This document shows positions 1-6,997 of a DNA stretch of 25,741 nucleotides, piece after piece (within the stretch, counting starts at the first letter, position 1; every line of letters begins with the position of its first letter). The stretch lies in contig CAAENO010000192.1 in NCBI GenBank assembly GCA_900757385.1, positions 1-25,741 on the forward strand, written 5' to 3'. Both the position numbers and the translations under genes were made by a program. The stretch comes from an uncultured Collinsella sp. GTDB taxonomy: Bacteria; Actinomycetota; Coriobacteriia; Coriobacteriales; Coriobacteriaceae. The notes under the pieces are model-generated. The model searched no databases. It had not been told where the DNA came from and saw only the letters and a program-made list of their open reading frames with translations.

Positions 1-638
1 CAATGCTCAAAACCGCAGGCCACAAAGGCGGCAATGGGCAGCAGAATGCCCACGACCTTGTCGACCACGGTCTTGCCGGCGGTACCGATCCATACGGCCA
101 GGCACACAAAGATGTTGCACAGAATGCCACGGAAGAAGATGGTGACGGCGTCGATCGTGACCTTACCGGCGGCGACGCTCACCATGGTGTTGGCGACCGC
201 CTCGCCGTTGAGCTTGTAAATGGCTGCCATGTAAATCAAAAAGACAACGAACAGGGCACCGACAAAGTTGCCGATCCACACAATGGCCCAGGCCTTGAGC
301 ATCTTGACGAGCGCGATCTTTTTGCTCTTAAGCGCGCAGACCATCAGCGAGTTACCGGTAAACAGCTCCGCGCCGCAAATGAGCACGAGCACCAGCCCCA
401 GGCAAAAACAAAGACCACCCACTAAGCGCTGAACGCCCCAACCGAGGGTCGCATCGCTCAGAAAGACCGTGAAGAACAGGCCACCGAAGGCAATGAACGC
501 GCCGGCGAACATGGCGAGCAAAAAGGTCTTCGAGACCGGCAGGTTGGCCTTGGTAACGCCGGCGGCCTCGGTCTTGGCCTCGATCGCGGCAGGTGCCAGG
601 CAATCGGGGGTGGGATATTCTACCTTGCTCTGTGCCAT
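1..638 (-). CDS. focA: Formate/nitrite transporter (FocA/FNT family), C-terminus cut by window edge
   Basis: An ATG at 638 opens a reading frame that stays open to base 1 (212 codons); the rest lies outside the window. The frame carries FNT-family hallmarks: an N-terminal segment with AMFAGAFIAFGG, then CGAELFTGNSLM, and near the cut edge ACGFEHC, the conserved pore-region signature. Several hydrophobic helices are visible. FNT proteins are pentameric inner-membrane channels for formate or nitrite. In an anaerobe without obvious nitrite genes nearby, formate export or import is the likelier role. An AAGAAAGAAG purine run upstream of the ATG serves as ribosome binding site. A strong terminator lies just upstream (705-744), so focA has its own promoter, which I could not identify convincingly. 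The family is secure; formate specificity is inferred. Confidence 0.9.
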   Translation of the reverse strand, partial: MAQSKVEYPTPDCLAPAAIEAKTEAAGVTKANLPVSKTFLLAMFAGAFIAFGGLFFTVFLSDATLGWGVQRLVGGLCFCLGLVLVLICGAELFTGNSLMVCALKSKKIALVKMLKAWAIVWIGNFVGALFVVFLIYMAAIYKLNGEAVANTMVSVAAGKVTIDAVTIFFRGILCNIFVCLAVWIGTAGKTVVDKVVGILLPIAAFVACGFEH

Positions 639-704
639 AGCAACCACTTCTTTCTTACGACTTGGGACCGGCATTGCCAATGGATGTGTCCCGCGACGGA
701 TGGT

Positions 705-744
705 CAAAAACAAAAAAGGTCAGAAGTAAACGTACCTCTGACCT
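705..744 (-). terminator. Rho-independent terminator upstream of focA
   Basis: Reading the minus strand, AGGTCAGA and TCTGACCT form an 8-bp stem around a 12-nt loop (717-744). A TTTTTTGTTTTT tract follows immediately (705-716). It would end transcription arriving from the tRNA/hairpin region before focA starts. Confidence 0.8.
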
Positions 745-753
745 GCAAATTAC

Positions 754-772
754 ATGGAGCGGGCGACGGGAA
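754..772. repeat. 19-bp direct copy of tRNA-Gly 3' end (att-like)
   Basis: The 19 bases at 754-772 are identical, in the same orientation, to 954-972. That second copy is the acceptor/T-arm 3' end, with CCA, of the tRNA-Gly gene. The copies are exactly 200 bp apart. Direct duplication of a tRNA 3' end is the usual footprint of tyrosine-recombinase integration, but no integrase is present, so this would be a deleted remnant. Confidence 0.6.
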
Positions 773-898
773 GTCCAAGGATTTGCTTCGCAAATCCTTG
801 TTTCGCTGCGGGCCTTTGGCCCTTGCGTGCTGCGCTGGAAAATGCTCACGCATTTTCTCAGCTTCGCACCCTGGCGGGTTCGATCCCCGTCACCCGAC
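755..898. repeat. Multi-hairpin segment with tRNA-Gly-like inverted ends
   Basis: Three hairpins sit in tandem: 776-800 (11-bp perfect stem, TTC loop), 810-822 (GGGCC/GGCCC, TTT loop) and 838-857 (8-bp stem, TCAC loop). The outer ends form an imperfect inverted repeat, 760-770 against 886-896, with one mismatch in 11. The right end, reading plus, also resembles a tRNA T-arm/acceptor (GCGGGTTCGATCCCCGTC). No open frame of note fills it. It lies between two minus-strand terminators (705-744 and 910-943). It could be a miniature mobile element, a structured RNA or integration debris; I do not recognise a known family. Confidence 0.45.
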
Positions 899-903
899 AC
901 GTT

Positions 904-943
904 TACGAAAACGGCTTTGGTCCCAAAAGGGGTCAAAGCCGTT
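904..943 (-). terminator. Terminator of the tRNA-Pro/tRNA-Gly operon
   Basis: On the minus strand AACGGCTTTG pairs with CAAAGCCGTT (910-919 with 934-943). The stem is extended by a GGGGT/GTCCC section around an AAAA/TTTT loop and is followed by TTTTCG. It begins 11 bp after the 3' end of tRNA-Gly and closes the tRNA transcript. Confidence 0.8.
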
Positions 944-954
944 AGCCAATCTTA

Positions 955-1028
955 TGGAGCGGGCGACGGGAATCGAACCCGCGTCATCAGCTTGGAAGGC
1001 TGGGGTTCTACCATTGAACTACGCCCGC
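955..1028 (-). tRNA. tRNA-Gly (anticodon TCC)
   Basis: A full cloverleaf can be drawn on the minus strand. The acceptor GCGGGCG pairs with CGCCCGC, the anticodon loop is CTTCCAA with anticodon TCC, the T-arm is GCGGGTTCGATTCCCGT, and CCA is encoded (74 nt). It lies 6 bp downstream of tRNA-Pro, and both share one promoter (1163-1191) and one terminator (904-943). Its 3' end is duplicated at 754-772. Confidence 0.95.
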
Positions 1029-1034
1029 AAGATA

Positions 1035-1111
1035 TGGTCGGGACGACAGGATTTGAACCTGCGACATCCTGCTCCCAAAGCAGGCGCGCTACCAAACTGC
1101 GCCACGTCCCG
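1035..1111 (-). tRNA. tRNA-Pro (anticodon TGG)
   Basis: A 77-nt cloverleaf on the minus strand. The acceptor CGGGACG pairs with CGTCCCG, the anticodon stem GCCTGC/GCAGG carries the loop TTTGGGA with anticodon TGG, and the T-arm is CAGGTTCAAATCCTG. CCA is encoded. First gene of the two-tRNA transcript. Confidence 0.95.
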
Positions 1112-1162
1112 AAGGTGTTGAGCAGCTAAGGCATAAACCTTGCGTGTCCCAAAGCGAAGGAA

Positions 1163-1191
1163 ATTATAGGGGAGACTCCCCGCCTGTGCAA
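1163..1191 (-). promoter_or_regulatory. Near-consensus promoter of the tRNA operon
   Basis: On the minus strand the -35 TTGCAC (1186-1191) and the -10 TATAAT (1163-1168) are separated by exactly 17 bp. The predicted start is about 45 nt before tRNA-Pro. The spacer contains GGGGAG-A-CTCCCC (1169-1181), an almost perfect palindrome lying between the two hexamers. The promoter begins 12 bp after the brnQ stop side, so the intergenic space is very compact. Confidence 0.8.
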
Positions 1192-1202
1192 GCGGCGATA
1201 TT

Positions 1203-2561
1203 CTAGCTCCTCGAATGTGCGACAAACCGGCTGTGGAGCAGGCCTATCACAAACGCCACCACGGCGACCGGTGCCCACGCGGCTCCAATGTCCGCCAACG
1301 GCAGCGCATCGAACGGTAGCCACGCGCCAGCAAAGAACGCGTCGCGGACCGAGGTGATCACGCTCTGCACCGCGACGACGCCGCCGACCCAGACCCATAC
1401 CTGCGGATGCGCGTCGCAAAAACCGTGCACCAGGCCCATAAGCACCAGCACAATGGCAACGGGATACAAGGCATTGAGCATGGGCACCGAGAACATAAGA
1501 ATCACGTCGAGGCCCACGTTGGAGAGCACGCACGAAAACGCTGCGAACACAAAGGCGAGAACCGCAAAGGGGCGGCGCATGGCCTCCTCAGAGGCCTCCG
1601 CTCCCCCTTCGACCACATACGTCTCGCAGAAGTAACGCGAGCAGCAGCTGATGAGGCCGATGCACACGTTCATGCAGGCGAGGAAGAAGATGGCGAAGAC
1701 CACGACCGTGCCGCCAAGACCAAAATGCATGGAGGCCGAACGGGCGAGGATGGCGGCACCGTTGGTAGCGTCGGGCATCACGGTGCCGAGCTGCATACCG
1801 GCAAGGCCCAAGCCGCAGTAGATGATGGCCATGAGTACGCCGGCGATCACACCGGAACGCGAAATCTCGAAGGCCACGCGCTTGTCATCGGTAACACCCA
1901 ACTCGTGGATGGTCTCGGCGATGATGATGCCAAAGGCGAGCGACGCGAGCAGGTCCATGGTCTGATAGCCAGTCAGAAAGCCCTGCACGGCTGCGCCTGC
2001 ATCGTAGGGGGCCTGCGGCGCGGCAGCGGGACCCAGCGGCGAGATCACGGCAGCACCAACGACCAGCACGATGAGCGCAATGAGCGCGGGGCCCGTAATG
2101 CGGCCGAGCACGCGTGTGATGACGCCGGGGCGCAGCGTGAGCGCAAACGCGACGACAAAGAAGCCGACGGCAAACACCAGGCGCGCCGTGCCGAGCGAGA
2201 CGCCCTCGGGCAACAGCGGCACCAGCATCTCGAAGGCCGTGGAGCTCGTGCGCGGAATAGCCAGGCACGGGCCGATGGCCAGATACACCGCCGCAACGAA
2301 GAATTCGCCGAACTTGGGGTGCACGCGGCCAGCAAGCTCGCGCGCCGTTCCGGCAAGCGCCACGGCGATAAAGCCCATAACAGGCAGACCGATAGCGGCA
2401 ATCAAAAAGCCGATCATGGCAACCGGCGTGGCAGAACCTGCCTGCAGCGCCAGCAGCGGCGGAATAATGAGGTTACCGGCGCCAAAGAGCATCGAGAACA
2501 ACGCAATGCCGACGGTAACGACATGGTCGGAGCGCAAACCACGCGGGGCGGATGAGGCCAT
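1203..2561 (-). CDS. brnQ: Branched-chain amino acid transport carrier (BrnQ/LIVCS family)
   Basis: 452 residues from the ATG at 2561, preceded by GAAAGGTG. An in-frame start 57 nt further upstream exists, but it would run the coding sequence into the upstream terminator. The N-terminus (GIALFSMLFGAGNLIIPPLL) matches the LIVCS signature, and about 12 hydrophobic segments follow, with loops such as GPCLAIPRTSSTAFE typical of BrnQ. These carriers import leucine, isoleucine and valine with Na+ or H+ across the inner membrane. The gene stands alone: a terminator of the preceding cysteine-desulfurase gene (2581-2615) lies in its 5' region, and the tRNA promoter lies just beyond its 3' end. No BrnQ-specific terminator is visible. 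No T-box or leucine leader was seen. Family assignment is secure; substrate range is inferred. Confidence 0.93.
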   Translation of the reverse strand: MASSAPRGLRSDHVVTVGIALFSMLFGAGNLIIPPLLALQAGSATPVAMIGFLIAAIGLPVMGFIAVALAGTARELAGRVHPKFGEFFVAAVYLAIGPCLAIPRTSSTAFEMLVPLLPEGVSLGTARLVFAVGFFVVAFALTLRPGVITRVLGRITGPALIALIVLVVGAAVISPLGPAAAPQAPYDAGAAVQGFLTGYQTMDLLASLAFGIIIAETIHELGVTDDKRVAFEISRSGVIAGVLMAIIYCGLGLAGMQLGTVMPDATNGAAILARSASMHFGLGGTVVVFAIFFLACMNVCIGLISCCSRYFCETYVVEGGAEASEEAMRRPFAVLAFVFAAFSCVLSNVGLDVILMFSVPMLNALYPVAIVLVLMGLVHGFCDAHPQVWVWVGGVVAVQSVITSVRDAFFAGAWLPFDALPLADIGAAWAPVAVVAFVIGLLHSRFVAHSRS

Positions 2562-2580
2562 AGGCACACCTTTCGAGCCG

Positions 2581-2615
2581 AAACAAAAACGGGACGGGCA
2601 AAAACACCCGTCCCG
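2581..2615 (-). terminator. Strong terminator ending the selenium operon
   Basis: On the minus strand CGGGACGGG and CCCGTCCCG (2607-2615 and 2590-2598) form a perfect 9-bp GC-rich stem with an 8-nt loop, followed by TTTTTGTTT (2581-2589). It starts 14 bp after the stop codon of the cysteine desulfurase-family gene and marks the 3' boundary of the long minus-strand gene run. Confidence 0.9.
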
Positions 2616-2629
2616 CAAGTATATACGCT

Positions 2630-3769
2630 TTAGCAGGCTAAATCGCGCAAAGCTTCAATCGCGGCGTCAACTTCCTCGTCCGTGTTGAAATACCCAAACG
2701 AGAAGCGAACGACACCCTGGCGCTCGGTCCCCAACGCGCGGTGCATGAGCGGAGCGCAGTGGGCGCCGGGGCGCGTCGCAATCCCCCACCCTTGCATGAG
2801 CGCGTCCGAGATCTCGGCAGAGTCGATATCACCCACGTTGAGTGAGACGATCGCCGAGCGCACGGGCTGGTCAAAGGCACCGTAGAGCTTGATCTCCGGG
2901 ATTTCGCGCACGCCAGCGAGAAAGCGATCCGCCAGTGCTCGCTCATGCGCCGCAATCGCCTCGACCCCACCTTGGGCCTCGATAAAGTCGAGGCCGGCAG
3001 AAAGGCCGGCGACACCGTGGCCGTTGAGCGTGCCCGCCTCCAGGCGCGTGGGCCACTCAAGCGGCTGCAGTGGATCAAAGCTGTGCACGCCCGTACCGCC
3101 CATGGCCCAGGGGGCCACGTCAATGCCCTCCGCCACGGCCAGGCCGCCGGTCCCCTGCGGACCCATGAGCCCCTTGTGGCCGGTAAAGCACACCACGTCG
3201 AGCCCCATGGCCTGCATATCTATATGCGCCGTGCCGGCAGACTGCGAGGCATCGACGATCACGAGCGCACCGGCCGCATGGGCCATGGCGGCCACGCGCG
3301 CAATGTCGACCGCGTTGCCGGTCACATTGGAGGCGTGCGTCACCACCACGGCACGTGTGCCCGGCGTCACCAGCCGCTCAAGCTCTTCGTAGTCGAGCGC
3401 ACCGTTCGCGTCGCAGCCCGCATGCTCAACGGTCACGCCCTGCTCTGCCGCCAGGCGGTTGAGCGGACGCAACACGGAGTTGTGCTCGAGCACCGTCGTG
3501 ACCACGCGGTCGCCGCGGCGCACCACGCCATTGATGGCGGTGTTGAGCGCGGCCGTGGAATTAGGTGTAAGGCACACATGGTCCGCCCTCGGGCAGCCCA
3601 GCAAGCGCGCAAGCTTGGCGCGGCAGCCGTGAATCGTGCGCGCCGCGTCGAGCGCGCCCGACGTGGCACCGCGCCCGGCATTGCCGAGCGAACACATCGC
3701 CTGCGTCACGGCATCGATGACCGTCTGCGGCTTATGCATGGTCGTCGCCGCGTTATCCAGGTAGATCAT
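2630..3769 (-). CDS. Class-V aminotransferase, cysteine desulfurase family (selenium-cluster type)
   Basis: 379 residues from MIYLDNAATT. The ATG at 3769 overlaps the TGA of the preceding DUF3343 gene (ATGA), which decides the start over an upstream in-frame codon. PLP-enzyme features: the SQSAGT region, the PLP lysine in FTGHKG (K199), and the desulfurase active-site cysteine in RPGAHCAPLMH (C338). Group-II-like cysteine desulfurases release S or Se from cysteine or selenocysteine onto an enzyme cysteine. This subgroup recurs beside selD and yedF and has been linked in the literature to orphan SelD and selenium-dependent molybdenum hydroxylases (Haft and Self). Here it probably feeds or receives selenium for SelD/YedF, but donating sulfur is not excluded. 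Last gene of the unit, before the terminator at 2581-2615. Confidence 0.88.
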   Translation of the reverse strand: MIYLDNAATTMHKPQTVIDAVTQAMCSLGNAGRGATSGALDAARTIHGCRAKLARLLGCPRADHVCLTPNSTAALNTAINGVVRRGDRVVTTVLEHNSVLRPLNRLAAEQGVTVEHAGCDANGALDYEELERLVTPGTRAVVVTHASNVTGNAVDIARVAAMAHAAGALVIVDASQSAGTAHIDMQAMGLDVVCFTGHKGLMGPQGTGGLAVAEGIDVAPWAMGGTGVHSFDPLQPLEWPTRLEAGTLNGHGVAGLSAGLDFIEAQGGVEAIAAHERALADRFLAGVREIPEIKLYGAFDQPVRSAIVSLNVGDIDSAEISDALMQGWGIATRPGAHCAPLMHRALGTERQGVVRFSFGYFNTDEEVDAAIEALRDLAC

Positions 3770-4017
3770 CGCACGACCTCCCACATATCGATCACGGTAT
3801 AGCCCTCGGCGGGAATGCCCGCCGCGGCAAGCTCGCCGCGCAGCAAGTCCTCATCCGAAGGTAGCGCCTTCCACGCCAGACCGCAGCCGGCAGCGACCTC
3901 CCCGGGCACGGGAATCGTTCGCCCGGGAAGGCCGCGCTCGATGCACAGAGACTCGCAACCCATGGCGGCCGCCGTGGTGGGAAACGTGATGACAAGCGCC
4001 GGGCGTTTCTCCCTCAT
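3766..4017 (-). CDS. DUF3343 putative Se/S carrier protein
   Basis: 83 residues starting MREKRPALVITFPTT; GGAG lies 5 nt before the ATG. Small DUF3343-type protein (Pfam Se/S-carrier-like family), with the hallmark cysteine in VAAGCGLAWKA and two further cysteines in MGCESLC. It is thought to carry a persulfide or perselenide, but the biochemistry of the family is thin. It sits 19 bp after yedF and overlaps the cysteine desulfurase-family gene by 4 bp, so the two are likely translationally coupled. The yedF-DUF3343-desulfurase order is a recurring association in selenium-using anaerobes. Role in selenium handling is inferred from context. Confidence 0.82.
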   Translation of the reverse strand: MREKRPALVITFPTTAAAMGCESLCIERGLPGRTIPVPGEVAAGCGLAWKALPSDEDLLRGELAAAGIPAEGYTVIDMWEVVR

Positions 4018-4036
4018 GGCAACTCCAACCAATACG

Positions 4037-4663
4037 CTACGGGCGCACGACGCGCACGGCCTGCTCCATCTTCTCCACGATCACGTACATGTTGGTGACC
4101 TCGCCCACCGCAAGCTGGTCTTTAATGCCAAAGTGATCAAGGCAGGTACCGCAGGTGAGAATCTCGACGCCCTGCTCAGCCAGCCCCTTCAGGTCGTCGA
4201 GTACCGGCGAGCCCTCGACGGTGAGCTTGGCACCGCCGTTGTAGAACAGCATGGTCGCGGGCAGCTCCTCCTGCTGCGTCACGGCAAAGATGAAGGCCTT
4301 CATGAGCTTGTGGCCCAGCTCGTCGTCGCCACGGCCCATGCAGTCGGTGTAGACGGAAATGACGAGCTTGCCCTTGCCGGCGCTGGCATCACAGAAGGCA
4401 GCGCCATCTTGCTCGGGATCGGCCACGGCAACGGCACCAGAGGTCGCCACGGTCACGTGCCACTCGGCGTCAGAAACCTTCTCGACCGAGGCCGTGCAGC
4501 CCTTCTCCTGCGCCATCTTGGAAATGTTCTTGACGGCGGTCTCGTTATCGACCGAGGTCACGACGGCGCCCTCGCCATCGAGCTGCTTCAGGGCTTTGAG
4601 CGTCTTGACTACGGGCAGCGGGCAGGCATCGCCCATGGCATTGACTTCAATCTTGGTAGACAT
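4037..4663 (-). CDS. yedF: Selenium metabolism protein YedF (TusA-DsrE two-domain)
   Basis: 208 residues from MSTKIEVNAMG, with AAAGGAA upstream of the ATG. The N-terminal domain (about 1-75) is TusA/SirA-like, with the CPLP motif and its sulfur-carrying cysteine (C14). The C-terminal domain is DsrE-like and ends with CGTCLDHFGI (C171, C174). This two-domain architecture is the selenium-metabolism YedF family, which is found in genomes encoding SelD. Likely role: sulfur/selenium relay between the desulfurase-family protein and SelD. It lies 60 bp after selD and 19 bp before the DUF3343 gene. Length is normal and all expected cysteines are present. Confidence 0.9.
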   Translation of the reverse strand: MSTKIEVNAMGDACPLPVVKTLKALKQLDGEGAVVTSVDNETAVKNISKMAQEKGCTASVEKVSDAEWHVTVATSGAVAVADPEQDGAAFCDASAGKGKLVISVYTDCMGRGDDELGHKLMKAFIFAVTQQEELPATMLFYNGGAKLTVEGSPVLDDLKGLAEQGVEILTCGTCLDHFGIKDQLAVGEVTNMYVIVEKMEQAVRVVRP

Positions 4664-4723
4664 AGCAAATTCCTTTCTAAAGGGACCGCCCAGAACATCA
4701 GACGGTCGCATAAACGTTTTTCC

Positions 4724-5773
4724 TTAATGCACAACGCGAACGGCAGGACCACCCGGCACCGCCTCGCACACGCGACCGACGACGGCGGCGATACGTCCTT
4801 CGGCATGCAGACGGCGCGCAAGCTCATCCACATCGGCAGCAGGCGCCGCGATAAGCAGGCCACCAGACGTCTGCGGATCGTACAGCGCATCCAGCATGCC
4901 CGGCTCCAGGTCATCGTCGGCAGCCACACGCGGGCCAAAAAAGTCCTGGTTGCGGTAGGAGCCCGCTGGGATAATGCCCAGACGTGCCATGTCGAGCACC
5001 TGATCAAAGAGCGGCACCGCCCCCGACGCAAGCTCAACCTGCACGCCCGAGCCCTCGGCCATCTCGCACGCGTGCCCGATCAGGCCAAAGCCCGTAATGT
5101 CGGTGCAGCCGTGAAGCTCAAGTCCCTCGGCCAGACGAATCGGCGCCTCGTTGAGGGTGCGCATCGAGTCAAACATGGCTGCGGCCTCGTCCTGCTCGAT
5201 GAGCTCGCCCTTAATGGCCGTGGTGATGATGCCAGACCCGATCGCCTTGGTCAGCAACAGGACATCGCCAGCGCGCGCACCGCTGTTGGCGAGCATGCGG
5301 TCGAGCGAGACAAAGCCGCTCACGGACAGGCCGTACTTGGGCTCGTCGTCGTTGATGGTATGGCCGCCCGCGATAGAGCAACCGGCCTCGACGCACTTAT
5401 CGGCACCGCCTGCCAAAATCTTGCCGGCAACCTCAACGCCCAGGCAGCTCGGGATGCACAGCAAGTTCATGGCATGGCTCGGCCGCCCGCCCATGGCGTA
5501 GATGTCCGACAGCGAGTTGGCCGCGGCGATCTGGCCAAACAGGAACGGGTCGTCGACCATCGGCGGGAAGAAGTCGATAGACTGCACGAGCCCCAGGTTC
5601 TCCCCTACGCGGAAGACGCTCGCATCGTCGGAGGTATCGAACCCCACGAGCAGGTTGTCGTTATGCACATTGGGTAAGTCGCCCAGGACCTGGGCGAGGG
5701 CTCCGGGAGCCAACTTAGCGGCTCAACCGCTCGCGGCCGTCATAGACGTGAGCCTCATGGTGTCCTTAGCCAT
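4724..5773 (-). CDS. selD: Selenide, water dikinase (selenophosphate synthase), selenocysteine-containing
   Basis: SelD makes selenophosphate from selenide and ATP. The frame from 5713 (MAPGALAQVLGD) lacks the catalytic N-terminus. Upstream in the same frame an ATG at 5773, with GGAAGGGGG before it, gives MAKDTMRLTSMTAASG, then UGA at 5725-5723, then AAKLAPGAL. Reading UGA as selenocysteine yields 349 residues, the normal SelD length, and places U17 and K20 exactly where E. coli SelD has Cys17 and Lys20. A SECIS-type hairpin follows (5679-5697). Downstream, GFDTSDDASVF, DFFPPMVDDPF and AGGHTI are typical SelD. The start overlaps the glycosyltransferase stop by 8 bp. The organism must therefore have SelA, SelB and tRNA-Sec elsewhere. 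Confidence 0.93.
5679..5697 (-). promoter_or_regulatory. Bacterial SECIS element of selD
   Basis: On the minus strand UCGCCCAG and CUGGGCGA form a perfect 8-bp stem capped by the triloop GUC. The apical G is the 34th nucleotide after the UGA, inside the 16-37 nt window known for bacterial SECIS elements, and G leads the loop as SelB recognition expects. The element lies inside the coding sequence, as bacterial SECIS elements do. Confidence 0.82.
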
Positions 5774-6983
5774 ACGAACCCCCTTCCAACAAATCAACGA
5801 CTTTAAGTATACGCGCCAGGCACGCTTCCCAAGAGACCGCTGACGGCTCGAACGTCGAAGGCGGAGCCGCAAGCGCCTGCGCGATAGCATCTGCCAGCGC
5901 GCGCTCAAACAATGGAAGGTCGGCCGCCACGGGCGTGTCGACATCCGTCATACGCGGCGACGCCACCCACGTCACGGGAGCACCGGGAAGCATCTCCTCC
6001 ATCCAGGGACGAACGCCGGGCAAATCGGTCGCCACAACTTTGCAGCCGCACGCGAGGGCCTCGATCGTCACGAGCGGCAGACCCTCGTAAAACGAAGGCA
6101 GCACAAAGACGTCGGAACTGCGGTAGGCACGCACGAGTCCATCGCTTTCCAGGCGCCCCGCCAGCGTCACCGGCACATTCGAGGCCGCGGTCAAGCGCTC
6201 GATACGCGCGTACTCGGCATCGTCCCCGCGGCCGCCCACAAGTACCAAGCCAGATGGGCGGACGCCATTGTCAATCGGCAATGACACGGCTCGAACCAGC
6301 GACTCGACGCCCTTTTTAAAGCAAATCTTGCCCACGTACACAAGCGACCCCGGCTGCCTCGCCACGCTTGCGTCGCGGCAGAAGACGCGATGGTCGTAGC
6401 CCGTCCCAATCACGTGGATGCGATCGGCATCGACGCCGCACACCAGGCCAATCTGCTCAGCCTGCTCAGCATGGAGCGCAAAGACGGCATCGAGCCGACG
6501 AACCGCACTTACGATGCGATCGCGCTCGAGCGCATGCGAACGCAGCTGGCGTAGATCGGTCGAATGGCACACGGCAACAACCGGCACGCCCCGGACGCGC
6601 TCGCGCGCCAATGCGGTCACCAGATACAGATGATGGCAGAGCACCAGATCGGGCCGAAACTCAGCCACCACCCGATCGATTGCAGCAGCAAATGCCCGCT
6701 CAAATGCCTTGAGCATCGAAGGCGTCAGGTCACGATAGCGCGTGGAGGGATAGGGCATGACATCGGACATACCGCAGATGGGAAACGGCAGCTCGGGCGA
6801 TTCGAACGGTACGGCAAACACGGCAGCACGCCGGTCCAGCTCGCCTTGGGTATCACCCGGCGCCGCACCGCAAAGCACGGCGGCGCGATGCCCCGTCTCG
6901 ATCTGCTCGCGCACAAGCGCGGCAAGGTAGGTGCCGCTGCCGGTGCTATCTGGTTTTTGTGCCGTGATATTGAGGATGCGCAT
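5766..6983 (-). CDS. Family 4 glycosyltransferase coupled to selD
   Basis: 405 residues from MRILNITAQKPDSTGSG; the longer upstream frame would overlap the activator gene, and TAGGGGTG precedes this ATG. GT-B fold: the N-terminal acceptor domain begins with the glycine-rich STGSGTYL loop. The C-terminal nucleotide-sugar domain has the retaining GT4 E-x7-E motif in YEGLPLVTIEA (E300/E308) and the GKICFKKG segment. It probably transfers a sugar from a nucleotide donor in the cytoplasm. It starts 14 bp after the activator gene, and its stop lies inside the selD start, so GT and SelD are translationally coupled. This is not a cell-wall neighbourhood. SenB, the selenosugar synthase of selenoneine biosynthesis, is a glycosyltransferase paired with a SelD homologue, so a selenium-glycosyl role is plausible but unproven; an ordinary glycosyltransferase is the alternative. 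Confidence 0.85.
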   Translation of the reverse strand: MRILNITAQKPDSTGSGTYLAALVREQIETGHRAAVLCGAAPGDTQGELDRRAAVFAVPFESPELPFPICGMSDVMPYPSTRYRDLTPSMLKAFERAFAAAIDRVVAEFRPDLVLCHHLYLVTALARERVRGVPVVAVCHSTDLRQLRSHALERDRIVSAVRRLDAVFALHAEQAEQIGLVCGVDADRIHVIGTGYDHRVFCRDASVARQPGSLVYVGKICFKKGVESLVRAVSLPIDNGVRPSGLVLVGGRGDDAEYARIERLTAASNVPVTLAGRLESDGLVRAYRSSDVFVLPSFYEGLPLVTIEALACGCKVVATDLPGVRPWMEEMLPGAPVTWVASPRMTDVDTPVAADLPLFERALADAIAQALAAPPSTFEPSAVSWEACLARILKVVDLLEGGSYG

Positions 6984-6997
6984 GTCGCGGTACACCC

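Noticed and set aside
755..900. Possible tRNA-Sec gene, given the selenocysteine UGA nearby and the tRNA-like ends
   Set aside because: No TCA anticodon loop, no D-arm and no 8-bp acceptor can be formed; the centre is three simple hairpins.
3815..5677. 620-codon plus-strand open frame
   Set aside because: Antisense to yedF and selD, low-complexity His/Arg/Ala-rich composition typical of antisense frames in GC-rich DNA, no SD and no recognisable domain.
5723..5944. A short minus-strand ORF ending at 5723
   Set aside because: Its last 17 codons are the true N-terminus of SelD up to the UGA; the part before them is out of frame with the glycosyltransferase and is a shadow.
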